In this document: positions 42,346 through 50,603 of the stretch, piece after piece | How positions within the stretch are numbered: position 1 is the first letter of the stretch | Layout of the letters: each line of letters opens with the position of its first letter | Assembly: GCA_963828185.1 (NCBI GenBank) | Contig: CAWHDV010000019.1 | Coordinates: 62,001-126,000, forward strand | Reading direction: 5' to 3' | Origin: Rhodoblastus sp963828185 | GTDB taxonomy: Bacteria > Pseudomonadota > Alphaproteobacteria > Rhizobiales > Beijerinckiaceae | Length of the DNA stretch: 64,000 nucleotides | Made by a program: the position numbers and the translations under genes | The notes under the pieces: model-generated | Seen by the model: only the letters and a program-made list of their open reading frames with translations | What the model was told of the DNA's origin: nothing | Database searches by the model: none

Positions 42346-43008
42346 ATGAGCGCCGAAACGGACGGATGCGGACCTCGCGGCAAGGGGCGCGGCTATCACC
42401 ATGGGCGGTTGCGCCAGGCCCTGCTCGCCGCCGCGCGGGCGCTGATCTCCGAACGCGGCCCGGCCGGCTTCACCCTGGCGGAGGCGGCCAAGCGCGTCGG
42501 CGTCACCGGCGCCGCGCCCTATCGCCATTTCGCCGACCGCAATGCGCTAATGGCGGCTTTGGCGCAGCAGGGTTTCGAACATTTCAACGAACAGCTCGCC
42601 CGCGCCTGGGACGGCGGCAAGCCCGATCCGGTCAGCGCGCTGCGGCGGCGAGGCGCCGCTTATCTGGCTTTCGCCAGGGCTGAACCGGGCCTCTACAAGG
42701 CGATGTTCGGCGACGCCGGATTTCTGGCGCGCCCCTCGGCCAGCGCCCCGGCGCAGCAGGCGTTCGACGAGCTCGTGCGCACCACGGTGGCGGTGCTGCG
42801 CCATTTTTACGCGCCGGAGAAAAACGCCAAAATGCTCGCCGTCCAAATCTGGGCGCTGACGCATGGCGTCGCCGAACTGATGCTCGCCGGCCATTTCGCG
42901 GACCCCGCCGACGCTCCGGGCGTGCTGGAATCCGGGGTCGCCGCGCTGATCGAGACGGCGGTCCGGCAGGCGCTCGGGGTCGAGGGACTTTTCCCGAACT
43001 CCGGCTGA
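42346..43008 (+). CDS. TetR/AcrR family transcriptional regulator
   Basis: A 220-residue repressor. The N-terminal DNA-binding domain includes 'GYHHGRLRQALLAAARALISERGPAGFTLAEAAKRVGVTGAAPYRHFADRNALMAALAQQGF' in broken form: helix-turn-helix at about 38-75. The C-terminal part ('AYLAFARAEPGLYKAMFG', 'WALTHGVAELMLAGHF') matches the WHG/TetR_C_33 ligand-binding type. ATG at 42346 is chosen; the frame extends to 42262. A 27-base inverted repeat lies 40 bases downstream, in front of the DUF2852 gene, and is the best candidate operator. Confidence 0.93.
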   Translation: MSAETDGCGPRGKGRGYHHGRLRQALLAAARALISERGPAGFTLAEAAKRVGVTGAAPYRHFADRNALMAALAQQGFEHFNEQLARAWDGGKPDPVSALRRRGAAYLAFARAEPGLYKAMFGDAGFLARPSASAPAQQAFDELVRTTVAVLRHFYAPEKNAKMLAVQIWALTHGVAELMLAGHFADPADAPGVLESGVAALIETAVRQALGVEGLFPNSG

Positions 43009-43047
43009 TCACGAAAACTTTTCCGCGCCGCTCCTAGGCAGGGCGGC

Positions 43048-43074
43048 GATGTAAATGTATATTACATTCACATC
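43048..43074. promoter_or_regulatory. Operator-like inverted repeat upstream of the DUF2852 gene
   Basis: Arms GATGTAAATGTA and TACATTCACATC match as an inverted repeat at 11 of 12 positions around a central TAT. The size and symmetry fit a TetR-family operator, and the TetR-type gene ends 39 bases upstream. The AT-rich centre could also be the -10 region of the DUF2852 promoter, which binding would block. Confidence 0.7.
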
Positions 43075-43102
43075 GCAGGCTTGCGGTGAAGGGAGCTGTC
43101 AC

Positions 43103-43579
43103 ATGAGCTGTTACGCCCACGCCAGGCGCCATCCCTCGCATTGCGGACGCATGCGCTGGAGGCCATTGGAGATCCTGGCGATGATCCTCGGCTTCATCTT
43201 GTTCTGGCCGGTCGGCCTCGCCATCCTCGGCTGGAAGGTCTATCAGGCGAAGACCGAATATGCCGGCGATTTCGGCCAGTTCGCGCAGGAAAAATGGGGC
43301 GGGTTCGAGAAGCGCTGGGGCGGGTTCCCCGACATGGCCAGCCGGTTCGAGGGCGCCTGGCCGCCGTCGAGCGGCAATTCCGCCTTCGATGACTGGCGCA
43401 AGGCCGAGCTCGAGCGGCTGGAAGAGGAACGGCGCAAGATCTTCGAGGCGGAGAAGGCCTTCAACGACTATCTCGACGGCCTGCGCCGGGCCAAGGACCG
43501 CGAGGAATTCGAGCGCTTCATGTCGAGCCGCTCCAATTCGGGTCCCGCCAATCCCGGCCCCTCGGCGCCGCAAGGCTGA
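43103..43579 (+). CDS. DUF2852 membrane protein
   Basis: A 158-residue protein. Residues about 22-45 form a membrane helix ('PLEILAMILGFILFWPVGLAILGWKV'), followed by Trp/Gly-rich sequence ('EKWGGFEKRWGGFP') and a charged coiled coil ('FDDWRKAELERLEEERRKIFEAEKAFNDYLDGLRRAKDREEFERFM' in outline, about 92-140). This is the alphaproteobacterial DUF2852 family of unknown function. AAGGGAG precedes the ATG at 43103. An operator-like palindrome sits 29 bases upstream and an intrinsic terminator follows the stop. Confidence 0.9.
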   Translation: MSCYAHARRHPSHCGRMRWRPLEILAMILGFILFWPVGLAILGWKVYQAKTEYAGDFGQFAQEKWGGFEKRWGGFPDMASRFEGAWPPSSGNSAFDDWRKAELERLEEERRKIFEAEKAFNDYLDGLRRAKDREEFERFMSSRSNSGPANPGPSAPQG

Positions 43580-43596
43580 TCGCCTTTGCGCGCGGG

Positions 43597-43625
43597 ACGG
43601 CGGCCTCCGGGCCGCCGTTTTCTTT
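43597..43625 (+). terminator. Intrinsic terminator of the DUF2852 gene
   Basis: Stem acggcggcc / ggccgccgt with loop tccg followed by tttcttt. It is the first and most complete of five repeated hairpin units. Confidence 0.85.
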
Positions 43626-43760
43626 GCAGCGAGCGTCGGCCTCCGGGCCGCCGTTTTCTTTGCGGCGAGCGTCGGCCTCCAGGCCGCCGTTTTCTTTGCG
43701 GCGAGCGTCGGCCTCCGGGCCGCCGTTTTCCTCGATGCAAGCCATCGGCCTCCGGGCCAT
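43601..43760. repeat. Five tandem copies of a 36-base terminator-like unit
   Basis: The core cggcctccgg recurs at 43601, 43637, 43673, 43709 and 43746 (periods 36, 36, 36, 37). Each full unit carries a short GC hairpin and TTTTC(T). Because 36 is a multiple of three the array stays open in all forward frames, which creates a spurious upstream extension of the next gene. Confidence 0.92.
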
Positions 43761-43787
43761 CTCCCCCGATCGATGCGGAGCCGAAAC

Positions 43788-45914
43788 ATGCGCGCCTTTC
43801 TCGCCGCCAAGATCGGTCTCTTGCCCTTTGTCGTTTTCTGGGCCCTAACCCCGACCCAGTCGGAAATGGCCATTCTCCTGGCGCTTTTCCTGTCGCTGGG
43901 TGTCAATGCCTGGCGCTGGCGGCGGCGCGACGTCAAGCAGATGGAAATCGCTGCGCTGGCGCTGTTTGCTTCCCTTGCCGCCGGATTGGTCCTGTCGCCC
44001 GCCCTGATCCTTTCCCATGCCATAGCCTTGTCGTTTTTCGCTCTGGCGCTGGCGGCCTTTGTCTCGCTCGGGCGGCAAAAACCCTGGACCGCCGATTATT
44101 CCGCCGCGCAATTCGCCCAGCAGCGGGAAAGCCCGATCTTCATCGGCGTCAACAAGGCGCTCTCCTCACTATGGATGGCGATTTTCCTGGCGCTGGGGTT
44201 CATGGACTCGCTCCGCGCAAGTCCGGTTTACGCGGCCGTGCTGACGCTGTCTGGCGCCCTCTTGTCGATCTTCGGTCCGCGCCTGCTCGTGCGCGCCATC
44301 GTCGCGCGGAAACTGGCGGCGCAGCAGGATTTCGACTGGCCGGCGCCGTCGTTCGAGGCGCCGCGCTGCGCGGACGAGCTCGACGTGGCGGTGATCGGCG
44401 CCGGCATTGGCGGCCTCACGGCGGCGGCGGCGCTCGCGGCACGGGGATTGCGGGTGAAGGTTTTCGAACAGCATGTCCTGCCGGGCGGGTTTTGCCATTC
44501 CTGGCTGCGCAAGGCGCGCCATGACGGCGCTTCGCTGGTGTTTCGCTTCGACGCGGGTCCGCATGATTTTTCCGGCGCGCAGCCGGGGGGCGCGCTCGAC
44601 CTTCTGCTGCGCCAGCTCGGCTGCGCCGGAAAGGTCGAATGGCTGCGCCACGATTATCGCATGATCGGCGCGGACGGCGAGGCTTTCGATCCGCCGCGCG
44701 ACGGACGCGACCATGCCGAGGCGCTGGCCCGCCGCCATCCGGCGGACGGCGACGGAATAAAAACCTGTTTCGAGATCATGAAGTCGATTTACGACGCCAT
44801 GCAGGACGCGCTGCAAGAGCCGGGTTTTCCCGGTTTTCCGCGTAGCGTCGACGCCATGCTCGCCTTCGCGGAAAAACACCCGATCTATGCGCAATGGTCG
44901 GAGCGGCCCTATGCGGAGCTGGTTGCGCGCCACGTGCGCGGCCTGGCCGCGCGTACGGACCTGAACACCATCGTCTGCTATGTCAGCGAGGATGTTTCGC
45001 TGCCGACCTGTCGCGAAATGGCGCCGATCTATGGCTATTTCTTCCACGGCGGATTTTATCCCAGGGGCGGCACGAGCCGTCTGCCGGAAATTCTGGCCGA
45101 AGCTTTTCGCGCCAGGGGAGGGGAGATCGCCTTCAAGACGGGCGTGAAGAAGATTCTGGTCGAGCAGGGCCGGGCCAGAGGCCTCGTGCTCGAAAATGGC
45201 GAGATTGTCCGCGCCCGCGCCATCGTGGCCAACAGCGATCCACGCAAGACCTTTCTCGAATTGCTCGACGAGGCGTCGCTGCCGCGAGAATTTCGCAAGA
45301 AACTCGCGGCCGCGCCGCCCGCCGCTTCCGGCTTCGCCGTGCATCTCGGCGTCTCCGGCGAGTCAGATGGCCGGTCCCTGACTTTTGTCGCGGGTTCGCC
45401 GGACTGTCTCGTCGTCCAGGTCGGACTTGTCGACCCGACCGACGCGCCGCGCGGCTTTTCGACGGTCGATATTTTCATCCTCCTCGACCACGACGAGGCG
45501 CGGCAGTGGTTTTTCGCGCAACAGGGAGCGCGCGACGGTTGGCGCGGGCTTCGCCACGGCGAAGATTACCTGCGCCGCAAGCAGGCGCTCGGCGACGTCC
45601 TGATCGCCCAGGCGGAGAAGGCGCTGCCGGGGCTGCGGCAGCGGATCGTCTTCCGTTGCGAGGCAAGCCCCGTCACTTATGCGCGTTACGACCGTTCGAG
45701 CGCCGGCGCGGTCTATGGCGTCGCGCCCGGAGGGCGCATGAAAGGCTCGAAAAGTCCGATTCCCGGGCTGTTTGTCGCGGGAGCGATCAACCTTGGCCCC
45801 GGCGTCGAGGCCGCCGCCCTGTCCGGCGTCTGGGCCGCCGAGGCTATTCTCGCGGGCGCGGCGACTGCGCCGAAATCCGCTGCGGAAAGCCGCCTTTTGG
45901 CCACGGTCGATTAA
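43788..45914 (+). CDS. FAD-dependent phytoene-desaturase/CrtISO-like oxidoreductase with membrane N-domain
   Basis: A 708-residue protein. Residues 1-185 contain about five to six membrane helices ('FLAAKIGLLPFVVFWAL', 'MAILLALFLSLGV', 'IAALALFASLAAGLVLSP', 'ALSFFALALAAFVSLG', 'VYAAVLTLSGALLSIFG'). From about 200 an FAD-binding Rossmann fold begins ('VAVIGAGIGGLTAAAALAARG', 'FEQHVLPGGFCHSW'), with the phytoene desaturase/carotenoid isomerase pattern 'FFHGGFYPRGGTSRLPEILAEAF' (~420) and a C-terminal 'PIPGLFVAGAINLGPGVEAAALSG'. ATG at 43788 has GCGGAG upstream. The substrate may be a polyene, retinoid or other lipid; no crt genes are adjacent. Confidence 0.88.
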   Translation: MRAFLAAKIGLLPFVVFWALTPTQSEMAILLALFLSLGVNAWRWRRRDVKQMEIAALALFASLAAGLVLSPALILSHAIALSFFALALAAFVSLGRQKPWTADYSAAQFAQQRESPIFIGVNKALSSLWMAIFLALGFMDSLRASPVYAAVLTLSGALLSIFGPRLLVRAIVARKLAAQQDFDWPAPSFEAPRCADELDVAVIGAGIGGLTAAAALAARGLRVKVFEQHVLPGGFCHSWLRKARHDGASLVFRFDAGPHDFSGAQPGGALDLLLRQLGCAGKVEWLRHDYRMIGADGEAFDPPRDGRDHAEALARRHPADGDGIKTCFEIMKSIYDAMQDALQEPGFPGFPRSVDAMLAFAEKHPIYAQWSERPYAELVARHVRGLAARTDLNTIVCYVSEDVSLPTCREMAPIYGYFFHGGFYPRGGTSRLPEILAEAFRARGGEIAFKTGVKKILVEQGRARGLVLENGEIVRARAIVANSDPRKTFLELLDEASLPREFRKKLAAAPPAASGFAVHLGVSGESDGRSLTFVAGSPDCLVVQVGLVDPTDAPRGFSTVDIFILLDHDEARQWFFAQQGARDGWRGLRHGEDYLRRKQALGDVLIAQAEKALPGLRQRIVFRCEASPVTYARYDRSSAGAVYGVAPGGRMKGSKSPIPGLFVAGAINLGPGVEAAALSGVWAAEAILAGAATAPKSAAESRLLATVD

Positions 45915-45976
45915 AATGTTTTCGTTAACTATTTTGCTTCAGCGCCGATTAACGCGCCGGCTGCAGGAATTGCAGC

Positions 45977-47026
45977 ATGGCGCGCCATTCGAAAATCCCC
46001 TTCTTTCTCCTGCTTGGCCTCGGCGCTCTCGCCGGGTGCTCGAAGTTCGAACATGCGGAGCGTCCCGCCTGGCGCGCCAGCGCTGAAAACGCCTGCTTCG
46101 CGGAAAAGCGCGTCGCTTTCTCGCAATATGTGCAGCCTGCCTCGCGTGAACTCGACGGCCCCTCGATCTGCGGCCTGACCCGGCCTTTGAAAGTCACGGC
46201 CCTGCAGCGCGGGACGGTGCTGTTCAATTCGACCCAGACGCTCGATTGCTCGATGGTCGCGGCGCTCAACGAATGGGTCGCCGACGTGGTGCAGCCGGCG
46301 GCGCAGGCGCGCTTCGGCCAGCCGGTGGCGCAGATCGATTCGATGGGTTCGTATAATTGCCGCGGCATGAATAACCAGATGGGCGCGAAACTGTCCGAAC
46401 ATTCGTTCGGCAACGCCATCGACATCGGCGGCTTCCGCCTCGCCGACGGTCGGAAAATCACCCTGGTCCACGACTGGTGGCATGGCGACGCGGTCACGCA
46501 GGCCTTCCTGCACGATGTGCACAATGGCGCCTGCGACCGCTTCTCCACCGTGCTCAGCCCCGGCGCAAACGTCTTCCATTACAATCATATGCACGTCGAC
46601 CTCGCCATGCACGGCATGACCTCGACCGGGCGGCGGCATATCTGCAAGCCGGCGCGTCAGCAAACGGCGCCGCCGCCGCGCAGGGACGATCTGCCCGACG
46701 CGCCGGCGATCGACGACGATATCGACAGCGCCCAGGCCGGCCCGCCGCGCGGCTCCGCCTCCTACGCCATGAGTTCCGGCCCCGATCTGGCGGCCGTCGC
46801 CGCGACCCTCGCCGCGTCCGATCCGGCGCGCCGCCCGTTCCATCCGGCGCCGGCGCAAAGACCGCGCCGCGCCTATGCGTCCGGCGATGGGACGCTGCAC
46901 GCCAACGCTGACCCCGCTTCGGCCGCGCAACCGGGTCCACGGCGCGGAATCATGCGTGAAGACGGCGCTTTCGAACCGGAAGGCGCGCCGACCGACTTCG
47001 ATCTGCCGACCTCGAAAACCCGTTAA
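45977..47026 (+). CDS. Extensin-like lipoprotein
   Basis: A 349-residue protein with a lipoprotein signal peptide (lipobox 'LAGC', Cys about residue 21). The central region matches the extensin-like C-terminal family (PF06904): 'CGLTRPLKVTAL', 'SMGSYNCRGMNNQ', 'LSEHSFGNAIDIGGF' and 'HYNHMHVDLAMHG', whose His/Asp residues recall metal-dependent peptidases of the LAS type. The last 130 residues are low-complexity Pro/Ala/Arg-rich. Probably anchored in the outer membrane and acting on the cell wall. Confidence 0.9.
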   Translation: MARHSKIPFFLLLGLGALAGCSKFEHAERPAWRASAENACFAEKRVAFSQYVQPASRELDGPSICGLTRPLKVTALQRGTVLFNSTQTLDCSMVAALNEWVADVVQPAAQARFGQPVAQIDSMGSYNCRGMNNQMGAKLSEHSFGNAIDIGGFRLADGRKITLVHDWWHGDAVTQAFLHDVHNGACDRFSTVLSPGANVFHYNHMHVDLAMHGMTSTGRRHICKPARQQTAPPPRRDDLPDAPAIDDDIDSAQAGPPRGSASYAMSSGPDLAAVAATLAASDPARRPFHPAPAQRPRRAYASGDGTLHANADPASAAQPGPRRGIMREDGAFEPEGAPTDFDLPTSKTR

Positions 47027-47281
47027 ATCCGGCTAATTCTGTTTTTTGCGCCAATGCCCGAACAGACGGTATCGCCCAGTATGACCTTGCGTCAATTAAC
47101 AGTATTGCGCTTAGGCTCACCGTAGGGTCATGGCTGCCAAGTGCAGTTATTTCACCTGGTTTTACAATAAATTAACCACGTCATGTCGATGCTGTCCTGC
47201 GCAGTCTCAGCAAGTCTGCCTGTGCTGAACCGGCCGGGGCGACGCCGGTCTGGGCAGCATCGCACGCCTTGGCGAGGAAAA

Positions 47282-48880
47282 ATGTCGGACGTCATTCTTA
47301 ATCTTGTGTCCATCGCAAGCTCGCAGACCGGTCTGCCAAACGTCTCGTTCACGCTCGACCTGACCATAGGCGACACGGCAAACGCCAACGGCTCCTACAC
47401 AGTCACAGCGGCGGCCGGGACCTATACGTTTACCGACGCCTCCGGAACCGTTCAATCGTTGGGCGTCAGCCTGGAATCGGGAAGTATCGACGGCGCCGAT
47501 GACGAGCTTTTCCTTAATGGCGCCCCTCTGGTCGATCTCGGCGGCATCACCTTCGCCACCAGCGGTTTGCCCAACGGCGCCACATATGCCGGCAGCTCCA
47601 GCGCCTACCCGCAGGATATCAACCTGTTCTATACCGGCTCGACCACCTCGCTCGGCGGCGAGAGCTTCGCTACAAACGTCTACGGGATCGACACGGCGCC
47701 CGTCACCTATCTGATCCAGCCGGTCGTCAACGATATTGTCAACGGCTCCGGATCTATTGCGAGCAATGTGGTGATCGCGAACACCACGGTCACGAATGAA
47801 ACCATCGGGGCGGAAGGCTCCACGGCGGCGGGCGCGAGCCTCGGCGCAACGGTGACAATCGAGGGGGCGACCCTCACCGGCGTGCTGCTCGACGCGCAAG
47901 GCGCGAGCCTGATTGACGTGCAGGCCGGCTCCACGGTGCAGGACTCGACGGCCGAGATGGCCAATGGCGGCGCGATCCAGTTCGAAACGGCCTTTTCGGG
48001 CGCCGTGCAATTTTTTGGCGCGGGGGACAAACTGACCCTGTCGCAAGCCGGCGATCTCGGTCCAATCGGCGGCTTTGTCGCCACTGATGCGATCGACTTG
48101 ACCAATCTGGGTTTTTCCACCGTCTCGGCGCCGCAATACACGGTTTCGAATGGCGATACATCGGTCAGCTTCACCGGCACGGAAAATGGCCAGACAGTCA
48201 CCGAAAGCCTGACCTTCGTCGGTACGCAATATGACAACGCGATCCAGCTGCAAAACGACGGTGACGGCGGGACCAGCGTCATCACCGACGTCAGCTGCTT
48301 CATCGCGGGAACGTTGATCCGCACGCCCGATGGCGAGAAGCCGATAGAGACGCTCGAGCGCGGCCAGCTGATCGTGACCGCCGAAGGCGAAACCAGGCCG
48401 GTCGCGTGGGTCGGTCGGCGCATGGTGTCGGCGCTGGCTTGCGACCCGGTTCGCTGTTGGCCAGTCCGCGTCATGGCCCACGCGCTCGGCGAGACTGTCC
48501 CTTCGCGCGACCTGCTGCTTTCGCCGGATCATGCTCTTCTGGTGGATGACGTGTTGATCCACGCCGGCGCGCTGGTCAACGGAACATCGATCATTCGCGA
48601 AACCAGGGTTCCACGCGTCTTCGTCTATTACCACGTCGAACTCGACGATCATTCGCTGATCCTCGCCGACAACGCGCCGGCGGAGACCTTCATCGACAAT
48701 GTCGACCGCATGGGCTTCGACAATTGGGCCGAGCATGAGGCGCTTTATCCGGACGGGCGCACAATCGCCGAGATGCCCTATCCGCGCGCAAAAGCGCGCC
48801 GCCAGGTTCCACTGCGCGTCAGGGCCTTGCTCGACGAGCGCGCGAGACGGATTTGCGTCGCGGAAATCCTGGCGGCCTGA
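47282..48880 (+). CDS. Hint_2 domain protein with beta-rich N-terminus
   Basis: A 532-residue protein. Residues 1-330 are Gly/Thr/Ser-rich and probably beta-structured; the segment 'VATDAIDLTNLGF' recalls 'AAGDQIDLTGLSW' in the giant protein at 6196. The Hint_2 module runs from Cys339 ('CFIAGTLIRTPDGE') to the end, with 'SPDHALLV' and 'YYHVELDDHSLILAD'. It is closely similar to the Hint module of the giant protein. No signal peptide is apparent. ATG at 47282 is preceded by GAGGAAAA; the frame is open to 47183. Likely a self-processing surface or secreted protein; function unknown. Confidence 0.87.
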   Translation: MSDVILNLVSIASSQTGLPNVSFTLDLTIGDTANANGSYTVTAAAGTYTFTDASGTVQSLGVSLESGSIDGADDELFLNGAPLVDLGGITFATSGLPNGATYAGSSSAYPQDINLFYTGSTTSLGGESFATNVYGIDTAPVTYLIQPVVNDIVNGSGSIASNVVIANTTVTNETIGAEGSTAAGASLGATVTIEGATLTGVLLDAQGASLIDVQAGSTVQDSTAEMANGGAIQFETAFSGAVQFFGAGDKLTLSQAGDLGPIGGFVATDAIDLTNLGFSTVSAPQYTVSNGDTSVSFTGTENGQTVTESLTFVGTQYDNAIQLQNDGDGGTSVITDVSCFIAGTLIRTPDGEKPIETLERGQLIVTAEGETRPVAWVGRRMVSALACDPVRCWPVRVMAHALGETVPSRDLLLSPDHALLVDDVLIHAGALVNGTSIIRETRVPRVFVYYHVELDDHSLILADNAPAETFIDNVDRMGFDNWAEHEALYPDGRTIAEMPYPRAKARRQVPLRVRALLDERARRICVAEILAA

Positions 48881-48886
48881 TCGAGC

Positions 48887-49084
48887 TTATTCCTCTTCCT
48901 CGAATTCCTCGTCATCGTCGAATTCGATCGGCGACAGGCAGGCTGGCGGAATGGTCGCGCTGCGCACGGCGTCGTCGCTCTCGGCGTACCAGATCACATC
49001 GACTCCGTCCTTGGTCTGGCGGGCGACGGTCATGCCGCGGCCGCCGGATTTCAACTGCACGATTTCACCGGGTTTGAAGTCCAT
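48887..49084 (-). CDS. DUF2158 (YodC-like) small protein
   Basis: A 65-residue protein: 'FKPGEIVQLKSGGRGMTVA' at 3-21 is the DUF2158/YodC signature, and the C-terminus is an acidic tail of Asp/Glu. GGAGAT precedes the ATG. It is convergent with the Hint protein gene (6 bases apart). Role unknown. Confidence 0.92.
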   Translation of the reverse strand: MDFKPGEIVQLKSGGRGMTVARQTKDGVDVIWYAESDDAVRSATIPPACLSPIEFDDDEEFEEEE

Positions 49085-49101
49085 CGCCTTTATCTCCTTC
49101 C

Positions 49102-49195
49102 AGAGCCCTTTCCGATCCGATGGAATCGGATCGGAGCTCTCATTTCACGTTTTAACGCGTTTTCTTCACGCGAACCGGTTTCCACTTCGCTTGGA
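49102..49195. repeat. Palindromic element, copy 2, with flanking inverted repeat
   Basis: 49102-49140 holds outer arms agagc / gctct and an 11-base inner stem (tccgatccgat / atcggatcgga). A second symmetric piece follows (gcgttttc ... ggaaacgct, about 49158-49201) containing gaaccggttt. The first part is clearly related to the element at 24978. Such composite intergenic palindromes are common in Hyphomicrobiales genomes. Confidence 0.8.
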
Positions 49196-49218
49196 AACGC
49201 TTTGGGGGACATCCTGAA

Positions 49219-50115
49219 TCAGGGCCATTTCACTATGGGGGGCATGGATGACAGAATCGAGTCGACGTTGCCGCCGGTCTTGAGGCCGAAAATCGTGCCG
49301 CGATCGTAAAGCAGGTTGAACTCGACATAACGGCCGCGCCGCACCAGCTGCTCCTCGCGCTGGGCATGCGTCCAGCCCGTGGCCATGTTCGCCTCGACCA
49401 GCGGGGGATAGATCGAGTCGAAAGCCTCGCCGACGGCGCGCGCGAAAGCGAAAGCGGGGTCGAAGGCGCCGCCCTCGGCGTCGAGATAGTCGAAGAAGAT
49501 GCCGCCGATCCCGCGCGGCTCGTTGCGGTGCTTGAGGAAGAAATAGTCGTCGCACCAGGTCTTGTAGCGCGCGTAATCGGCGACCCTGTGCTCTCCGCAA
49601 GTCTTGCGCATGACCTCGTGGAAGGCGACCGAGTCCGGGTCCGCCTGGGTGCGGCGGGCGTCGAGCACCGGCGTGAGGTCCGCGCCGCCGCCAAACCAGG
49701 CTTTCGAGGTGACGACCATGCGCGTGTTCATGTGCACGGCCGGCACGTTGGGATTGCGTGGATGGGCGATCAGCGACAGGCCCGCCGCCCAGAAACGCGG
49801 GTCTTCTTCCGCGCCGGGAATCTGGCGCGCGAACTCCGGCGCGAAAGTCCCGTGCACGGAGGAGCAGTGGACGCCGGCCTTTTCGAACACCCGGCCCTTG
49901 AGGAGGCCCATGCGGCCGCCGCCGCCGGGCGCGCCGTCGTGATTGACGCGCTCCCATTCGGTGAGCGCGAATTCGCCGGGCTCGGCCTCGGCTTCGGCCC
50001 AGACCGCGTCCTCGCTCCGCTCCAGCGCCTCGAAAGAGGCGACAATCTGCAATTGCAGGGCGTCGAACCATTCGACCGCCATCCGCTTGCGGACGTCCAG
50101 CTCCGTATCCTTCAC
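49219..50115 (-). CDS. hemF: Oxygen-dependent coproporphyrinogen III oxidase
   Basis: A 298-residue enzyme that oxidatively decarboxylates coproporphyrinogen III to protoporphyrinogen IX in aerobic haem synthesis. Family marks: 'GGGGRMGLLKGRVFEKAGV', 'NPNVPAVHMNTRM' with an active-site His, 'WFGGGADLTP', 'YKTWCDDYFFLKHR', 'RGIGGIFFDYLD' and the terminal 'FGLKTGGNVDSILSSMPPIV'. The GTG at 50115 has GGAG seven bases upstream and overlaps the trmL stop (GTGA), so trmL-hemF is a coupled pair. The frame runs far upstream without being coding. Confidence 0.96.
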   Translation of the reverse strand: MKDTELDVRKRMAVEWFDALQLQIVASFEALERSEDAVWAEAEAEPGEFALTEWERVNHDGAPGGGGRMGLLKGRVFEKAGVHCSSVHGTFAPEFARQIPGAEEDPRFWAAGLSLIAHPRNPNVPAVHMNTRMVVTSKAWFGGGADLTPVLDARRTQADPDSVAFHEVMRKTCGEHRVADYARYKTWCDDYFFLKHRNEPRGIGGIFFDYLDAEGGAFDPAFAFARAVGEAFDSIYPPLVEANMATGWTHAQREEQLVRRGRYVEFNLLYDRGTIFGLKTGGNVDSILSSMPPIVKWP

Positions 50116-50603
50116 GCGCGATCTCCAGGTTCGAAATTGTCTGTCTGGCGCGTAGCTTCGCCCAAAACCATCGCCGCCGCCACGGCGACATTCAGCGAAC
50201 GAAGCTTTCCGCGCATGGGAATGACGAGGCGCGCGTCGGCGGCGGCGAAAACCTCGTCCGGGACGCCGGCGGATTCGCGGCCGACCATCACGATGTCGCC
50301 GGGGCGGAAGGCGAAGTCCGTATAGGGCGTCTCGCCACGCGTCGACAAAAGCGCCAGCCTGCGTCCGTTTGTCGCACGCCACGCCTCGAAAGCGCGCCAG
50401 GAGATGTGGCGCTCGATTCGCACATGATCCAGGTAATCCATGCCGGCGCGACGAAAATGCCGGTCGGACATGGGAAAGCCGGCGGGTTCTATCAAGGCCG
50501 CGTCCACGCCGAGGCAGGCGCACAGGCGAAGCATGGCGCCTGCGTTTTGCGGAATATCGGGCTGGAACAGGGCCAGACAGAGGGGGGCGGCGGATGCGGG
50601 CAT
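50112..50603 (-). CDS. trmL: tRNA (cytidine34/uridine34-2'-O)-methyltransferase
   Basis: A 163-residue SPOUT (knotted) methyltransferase that methylates the wobble ribose of leucine tRNAs. Signatures: 'FQPDIPQNAGAMLRLCACLG' at about 12-31, 'DIVMVGRESAGVPDEV' and 'IPMRGKLRSLNVAVAAAMVLGE' in the knot. Length equals that of E. coli TrmL (157). The frame is open to 50738, but the ATG at 50603 fits the family N-terminus. Translationally coupled to hemF. Confidence 0.94.
   Translation of the reverse strand: MPASAAPLCLALFQPDIPQNAGAMLRLCACLGVDAALIEPAGFPMSDRHFRRAGMDYLDHVRIERHISWRAFEAWRATNGRRLALLSTRGETPYTDFAFRPGDIVMVGRESAGVPDEVFAAADARLVIPMRGKLRSLNVAVAAAMVLGEATRQTDNFEPGDRA

Noticed and set aside
43601..43760. 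Possible CRISPR array
   Set aside because: Units are contiguous tandem copies with no unique spacers, and each is a terminator-like hairpin; no cas genes are present.
43260..43787. Upstream extension of the oxidoreductase gene through the 36-base repeats and the DUF2852 gene
   Set aside because: The repeat unit is a multiple of three so the frame stays open by chance; the translation over DUF2852 is frame-shadow sequence, and good starts exist at 43773 and 43788.
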